Positions 60,758-64,000 of a DNA stretch of 64,000 bases are shown here, piece by piece. The notes beneath the pieces are model-generated. The model worked only from the letters and a program-made list of their open reading frames with translations, was not told the origin of the DNA and did not search any database. The translations under genes were made by a program, and so were the position numbers. Source of the DNA: Mesorhizobium loti CJ3sym (GTDB lineage: Bacteria > Pseudomonadota > Alphaproteobacteria > Rhizobiales > Rhizobiaceae). The stretch covers positions 124,001 through 188,000 of the forward strand of contig NZ_AXAL01000011.1 of NCBI RefSeq assembly GCF_000472785.1, written 5' to 3'. Within the stretch, counting starts at the first letter, position 1. Each line of letters opens with the position of its first letter.

Positions 60758-61933
60758 ATGAAGATGCGGATTGCCTGCATCCACCAGGGCTACGAACTCT
60801 ACGGCTCCGACCGCAGCTTCGCGGAGAGCGTGGCAGCGTTGCGCGCCGCGTTTCCGTCGGCCGACATCGAAGTGGTGTTGCCGCGCAGCGGACCGATCGT
60901 CGAAATCCTGGAACCCCATGCCAGCCGCATCGTCTTCGAGCCGCTCTGGGTGCTGCGGCGCCAGGCGATGCTGCGGCTGGCGACCATCGAGATGGCACGG
61001 CTGCCGGTGGCGTTGTGGCGGGCGTGGCGGCGGCTCGGCGATTGCGACCTCGTCTATGTCAACACCTCGATCGTCGCCGACTATGCGCTGGCCTCGCGCC
61101 TGCTGCCCTCGAAGGCCCTGCTGCACATCCACGAAATTCCCGAAGGCGTGCTGCGCCGGATCCTCGTCGGCCTGATGCATTGGAGCCATGCCGATCTCAT
61201 CTTCAACTCGAAAGCGACGCGCGCCACATTCGGCGAGCCCCGATCCGCGCGCTCCTACGTCGTCTACAATGGCGTTGCCGGTCCGGCGGCCGCGGAAGCG
61301 ATGACCTATGACGGCAAGCGCCCGCTGCGGGTGCTGCTGCTTGGCCGCATCAACCGGATCAAGGGCCAGGAAGTGCTGCTGGAGGCGATCGCCTCGCTGC
61401 CGGCGGAACTCAAGTCGAGGATCGAGGTGCGGCTGGTCGGCGGCGCCTTCGAAAGCACCGAGCGCGAGCGCGCTCTGGCCGAACTGGTCGAGACGATGGG
61501 CCTGGCCGGCCAGGTCAGCGCCTTGCCCTTCATCTCGGACCCTTCGGAGCATTACCGCTGGGCCGACATCGTCACCGTGCCGTCGCGGCGTCCGGAATCG
61601 CTGGGCCGCGTCGCCATCGAGGCGATGGCCTATGGCCGCCCGCCGCTGGTGTCGGCGATCGGCGGGCTGGTCGAGGTGGTCGCTGACGGTGAGACCGGCT
61701 GGCACGTGCCGCCGGGCGACGCATCAGCCCTTGCCGCGAAACTGCGAGAGATCATCCTCGCCCCTGAGGCCTGGCGCGGTTTTGTCGCCGCCGGGCGCAA
61801 GCGCTACGAGACGATCTTCAGCGAGCCGGTCGCTGCCGCCGCGATAGCCGCGATCGCCACTGAGAAGCTGAAGGCGGCCATGGCGCGGCCGGGCAGGGCG
61901 GCAAGCACCCGCCAGGCGGAGACACGGTCGTGA
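60758..61933 (+). CDS. glycosyltransferase family 4-like
   Basis: A 391-residue GT-B enzyme: RIACIHQGYELYGSDRSFAES (N-domain), LLHIHEIPEG, LRVLLLGRINRIKGQEVLLE and VTVPSRRPESLGRVAIEAMAYGRPPLVSA (donor site with ESLGRVAIEA). Adds a sugar to the lipid-linked EPS unit. Start chosen at the first of ATG-AAG-ATG with AGAAAG upstream. The stop overlaps the flippase GTG start. Confidence 0.9.
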   Translation: MKMRIACIHQGYELYGSDRSFAESVAALRAAFPSADIEVVLPRSGPIVEILEPHASRIVFEPLWVLRRQAMLRLATIEMARLPVALWRAWRRLGDCDLVYVNTSIVADYALASRLLPSKALLHIHEIPEGVLRRILVGLMHWSHADLIFNSKATRATFGEPRSARSYVVYNGVAGPAAAEAMTYDGKRPLRVLLLGRINRIKGQEVLLEAIASLPAELKSRIEVRLVGGAFESTERERALAELVETMGLAGQVSALPFISDPSEHYRWADIVTVPSRRPESLGRVAIEAMAYGRPPLVSAIGGLVEVVADGETGWHVPPGDASALAAKLREIILAPEAWRGFVAAGRKRYETIFSEPVAAAAIAAIATEKLKAAMARPGRAASTRQAETRS

Positions 61934-63231
61934 AGCTCCCGATCCATCTCGTGCGCCGCCTCGTGCTGATGATCGGCGGCGAGGCGATGCAGAGCGGCTT
62001 CCACTTTGCCCTCAACATCATGCTGCTGCACATGCTGTCGGCGCAAGGCTACGGCCTTTTCGCCATCGCCATGGTGATGGGCGGCGTCGGCCTTTCCTAC
62101 ATCAGGTCGCTTACCGCCGTTCCTGCTTCGATTTGGATGAGCAAGAGCACCAACAGCGCCGGCGTCGACGCCCATGACGTGGCCTTTGGAACGGCGGCGG
62201 TGGTGGTGGCGCTGCTGATGGCGCTCGGCACGACCGTTCTGATGCATCTGCTGGGCGACCCGAACGGCATTGCCGCCGGCTGCTTCGTCGGCGCATGGTC
62301 GCTGCGCAGCCATATGCGCACCGCATTCTTCGCACGCCGCCAGCAGGTGATCGTTTCCATCAGCGATGCCGCTTTCACGATCGCCGGCACCGTGCTGGCG
62401 GGGCTGGCGATCTGGTTTGCAAAGGACGCACTGCAGAGCGTGTTCTATGCCCTTGCCGCGGCAAATGTGATCGGCATCTTCGCGCTTGTCCGGCTGGCGC
62501 GCCGCACCATTCGCATCAGCTTCCGCATGCCGACGCGCCGCCGCTATGCCAAGCTCTGGCGCCAGCTGTGCTGGTCGGCCTTCAGCGCCACCACCACCAA
62601 CATCCAGGGCCAATGCCTGGCGCTGCTGGTCGCCGGCATTGCCGGGCCCGCGGCTTACGCACCGCTGGCGGCTGTTATCGTGTTTTTTGCGCCGCTGCGC
62701 ATCATCAGCCTTGCCTTCGTCAACATGACGCAGCCGGAGCTGGCGAAGCTGATGCGGCAAAACGAAACACGTCGTGTCTGGACGCAGGCGAAGATCTGGG
62801 CGCTGGTCATGGGGCTCGGCGGCCTGGCCTATGGATGCGCCATCCTGTTCATCCTGCCGATGATAAAATCCCAGGCTCTCCAGGGTGCCTCTGTCGAGTT
62901 CATCGGGCTGTTGGCGATCGTGAATTTTGTCCCGGTCATGCTCTATGTCATGCCCCGCATCGTCCTTGAGATCATGGGCGATTTCCGCATCGTCGCCTTC
63001 ATCACCATGGGCGGCGCGATCGTCGGGCTGGCGCTGATCGCCATCGTACTTTCAGTCGCGTCGCCAACGTGGGCGCTGCTGGGGTCCGCGGTCTCCGAGG
63101 TCTTCGTGCTCGTGGCATCCTGGTATTTCGCGCATCACCGCATGTGGAACATCGAACATCCGGACCAGTCGCGTAACAGCCGCCTGGGCTCGTGGCGACG
63201 GGCGGTCACGTTCGCTTCGGCGAAAAGATAG
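61930..63231 (+). CDS. polysaccharide flippase (Wzx/MATE-like)
   Basis: A 433-residue membrane protein with about twelve helices of the polysaccharide transporter superfamily: LVLMIGGEAMQSGFHFALNI, YGLFAIAMVMGGVGLSYIRS, MTQPELAKLM and MLYVMPRIVLEIMGDFR. GTG start overlapping the previous gene by 4 bp. Would move lipid-linked EPS units across the inner membrane before polymerisation. Confidence 0.88.
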   Translation: MKLPIHLVRRLVLMIGGEAMQSGFHFALNIMLLHMLSAQGYGLFAIAMVMGGVGLSYIRSLTAVPASIWMSKSTNSAGVDAHDVAFGTAAVVVALLMALGTTVLMHLLGDPNGIAAGCFVGAWSLRSHMRTAFFARRQQVIVSISDAAFTIAGTVLAGLAIWFAKDALQSVFYALAAANVIGIFALVRLARRTIRISFRMPTRRRYAKLWRQLCWSAFSATTTNIQGQCLALLVAGIAGPAAYAPLAAVIVFFAPLRIISLAFVNMTQPELAKLMRQNETRRVWTQAKIWALVMGLGGLAYGCAILFILPMIKSQALQGASVEFIGLLAIVNFVPVMLYVMPRIVLEIMGDFRIVAFITMGGAIVGLALIAIVLSVASPTWALLGSAVSEVFVLVASWYFAHHRMWNIEHPDQSRNSRLGSWRRAVTFASAKR

Positions 63232-63240
63232 GAGGCGGAT

Positions 63241-64000
63241 GTGACAAGTCATGCGGTTCAAATTGCTGACGTGACCGGCTTTCCCGGCGGGCAGGTCTCC
63301 CATCCGGTTACCGTTGCCGCGAACGACGCTTTCACCGCGCGGTTGCACACCAGCCTCGAAACGGCCAAGCCGCTCTGGCTGCGCTTCCAGGAAAGCGGGG
63401 TGTGCACCGGCCACCAGAATTATGCGTGGGCCGAGGGCATCGTCGCGCGGCTGATGCCGGACGGTGCCGACCTGTTGATCGTCGAGGTGAATGACGCCGC
63501 GACTGGCGCGCCCCGGATGCTGGTGCCGCTGATCCGGCGGCAGGCCTTCCACCACCGGGTGATCGAATGGCTGAACTGCGGCGTGTGCGACTACGCAGCG
63601 CCGTTGCTGGCCGATGCGAGGCCGTGGACCACGCAATCCGCGCTGGCCGCATGGACGGCGGTGCGCTCTGTGCTACCGCCGGCGGACCGCTTTCACATCA
63701 CAGGGATACCGACGAGGATCAACGGCGTCGCCAATCCGCTGGCCTCGCTCCCGGAGATACGCGATTCCATCTACACCACCTTTGGCCTGGCCATAGACGG
63801 CGAACCGGAGACTGTCCTCAAGCGCCTGTGCAAGCCATCCTTCGCCAAGGAATTCGGCAAAGACTGGCGCCGGCTCGAGCGGCTCGGCAGCGTGGAACTG
63901 GTCGAGGCCGGTACGCCGGCCGAGGTGGAGCAAACTTTTGGCGAACTGGTTCGGATGCGGCTCAGCCGCTTTCGCGAGCTTGGCCGCTTCGACCTGCTGA
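63241..64000 (+). CDS. GNAT (BioF2/CelD-like) acetyltransferase, 3' truncated by window
   Basis: A frame open from GTG 63241 (AGGAGGCGGAT upstream) to the window end, at least 253 residues. Segments such as KPLWLRFQESGVCTGHQNYA, VPLIRRQAFHHRVIEWLNCG and VCDYAAPLL match BioF2-like GNAT proteins, formerly cellulose biosynthesis CelD-like, frequent in EPS clusters and thought to acylate sugars. Immediately follows the flippase in the same operon. Confidence 0.82.
   Translation, partial: MTSHAVQIADVTGFPGGQVSHPVTVAANDAFTARLHTSLETAKPLWLRFQESGVCTGHQNYAWAEGIVARLMPDGADLLIVEVNDAATGAPRMLVPLIRRQAFHHRVIEWLNCGVCDYAAPLLADARPWTTQSALAAWTAVRSVLPPADRFHITGIPTRINGVANPLASLPEIRDSIYTTFGLAIDGEPETVLKRLCKPSFAKEFGKDWRRLERLGSVELVEAGTPAEVEQTFGELVRMRLSRFRELGRFDLL

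Overview
The window reads as chromosomal DNA of a high-GC alphaproteobacterium of the Rhizobiales, most probably Mesorhizobium or a close relative. This rests on gene content (DUF982 and GcrA-like proteins, an AqpS-type arsenic aquaporin, rhizobial CTTGAC -35 boxes, many LysR/LacI/GntR regulators, sugar ABC transporter, exopolysaccharide genes) and on several families of intergenic palindromic repeats typical of rhizobial genomes. It is inference from the sequence; no database was searched.

Layout. 0-7.6 kb: regulator/metabolism genes (LysR end, VIT-type metal transporter, glyoxalase-fold protein, an autoregulated ArsR/SRPBCC/hydrolase operon, a PdxI-like aldo-keto reductase with divergent LysR, a membrane diguanylate cyclase). 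7.7-12.7 kb: a two-part arsenic locus (arsR-aqpS-arsC; arsR-flavoprotein-MFS-SRPBCC). 12.9-13.4 kb: a Doc-type toxin-antitoxin pair. 13.5-21.2 kb: regulator/SDR pair, RibD-like reductase, a ribose-type ABC transporter, a histidine phosphatase. 21.2-27.7 kb: a phage-replication-like island (S24 repressor, GcrA-like, two DUF982, DUF1376, DUF6456-like). 27.8-31.8 kb: acyltransferase, a first cluster of three tiny RiPP-like precursor genes, a membrane protein, a GntR regulator. 32-42.6 kb: an accessory region of small proteins with two paralogous Crp/Fnr regulators, an XRE regulator, SRAP, and traces of duplication and decay. 42.6-48 kb: KatE-type catalase, CsbD protein, a second cluster of four RiPP-like precursors, DUF1275 permease, a Met-rich secreted protein. 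48.1-50.8 kb: 2-hydroxyacid dehydrogenase divergent from a LacI regulator, then a scar joining two gene fragments. 51-64 kb: an exopolysaccharide cluster (flavoprotein, GINT1-like propeller protein, Wzc-like chain-length protein, polymerase, GH5 hydrolase, two glycosyltransferases, flippase, GNAT running off the end).

The most interesting feature is the family of seven 27-31 residue peptides at 30.0-30.4 kb (+) and 45.4-46.0 kb (-). They share a leader whose spacing matches the lasso-peptide leader motif, and six of seven end in a short core of form C-x-x-S-x(1-2)-C. They share a promoter architecture (TTTAGC, then GCTTGACAA) and an unusual GGGGA ribosome-binding region, yet no maturase lies nearby. 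A second general point is that four genes (aquaporin, DUF2867, GNAT, DUF1275), and possibly two more, are each broken by what looks like one missing base, always in the same direction, so sequencing deletions should be excluded before calling them pseudogenes.
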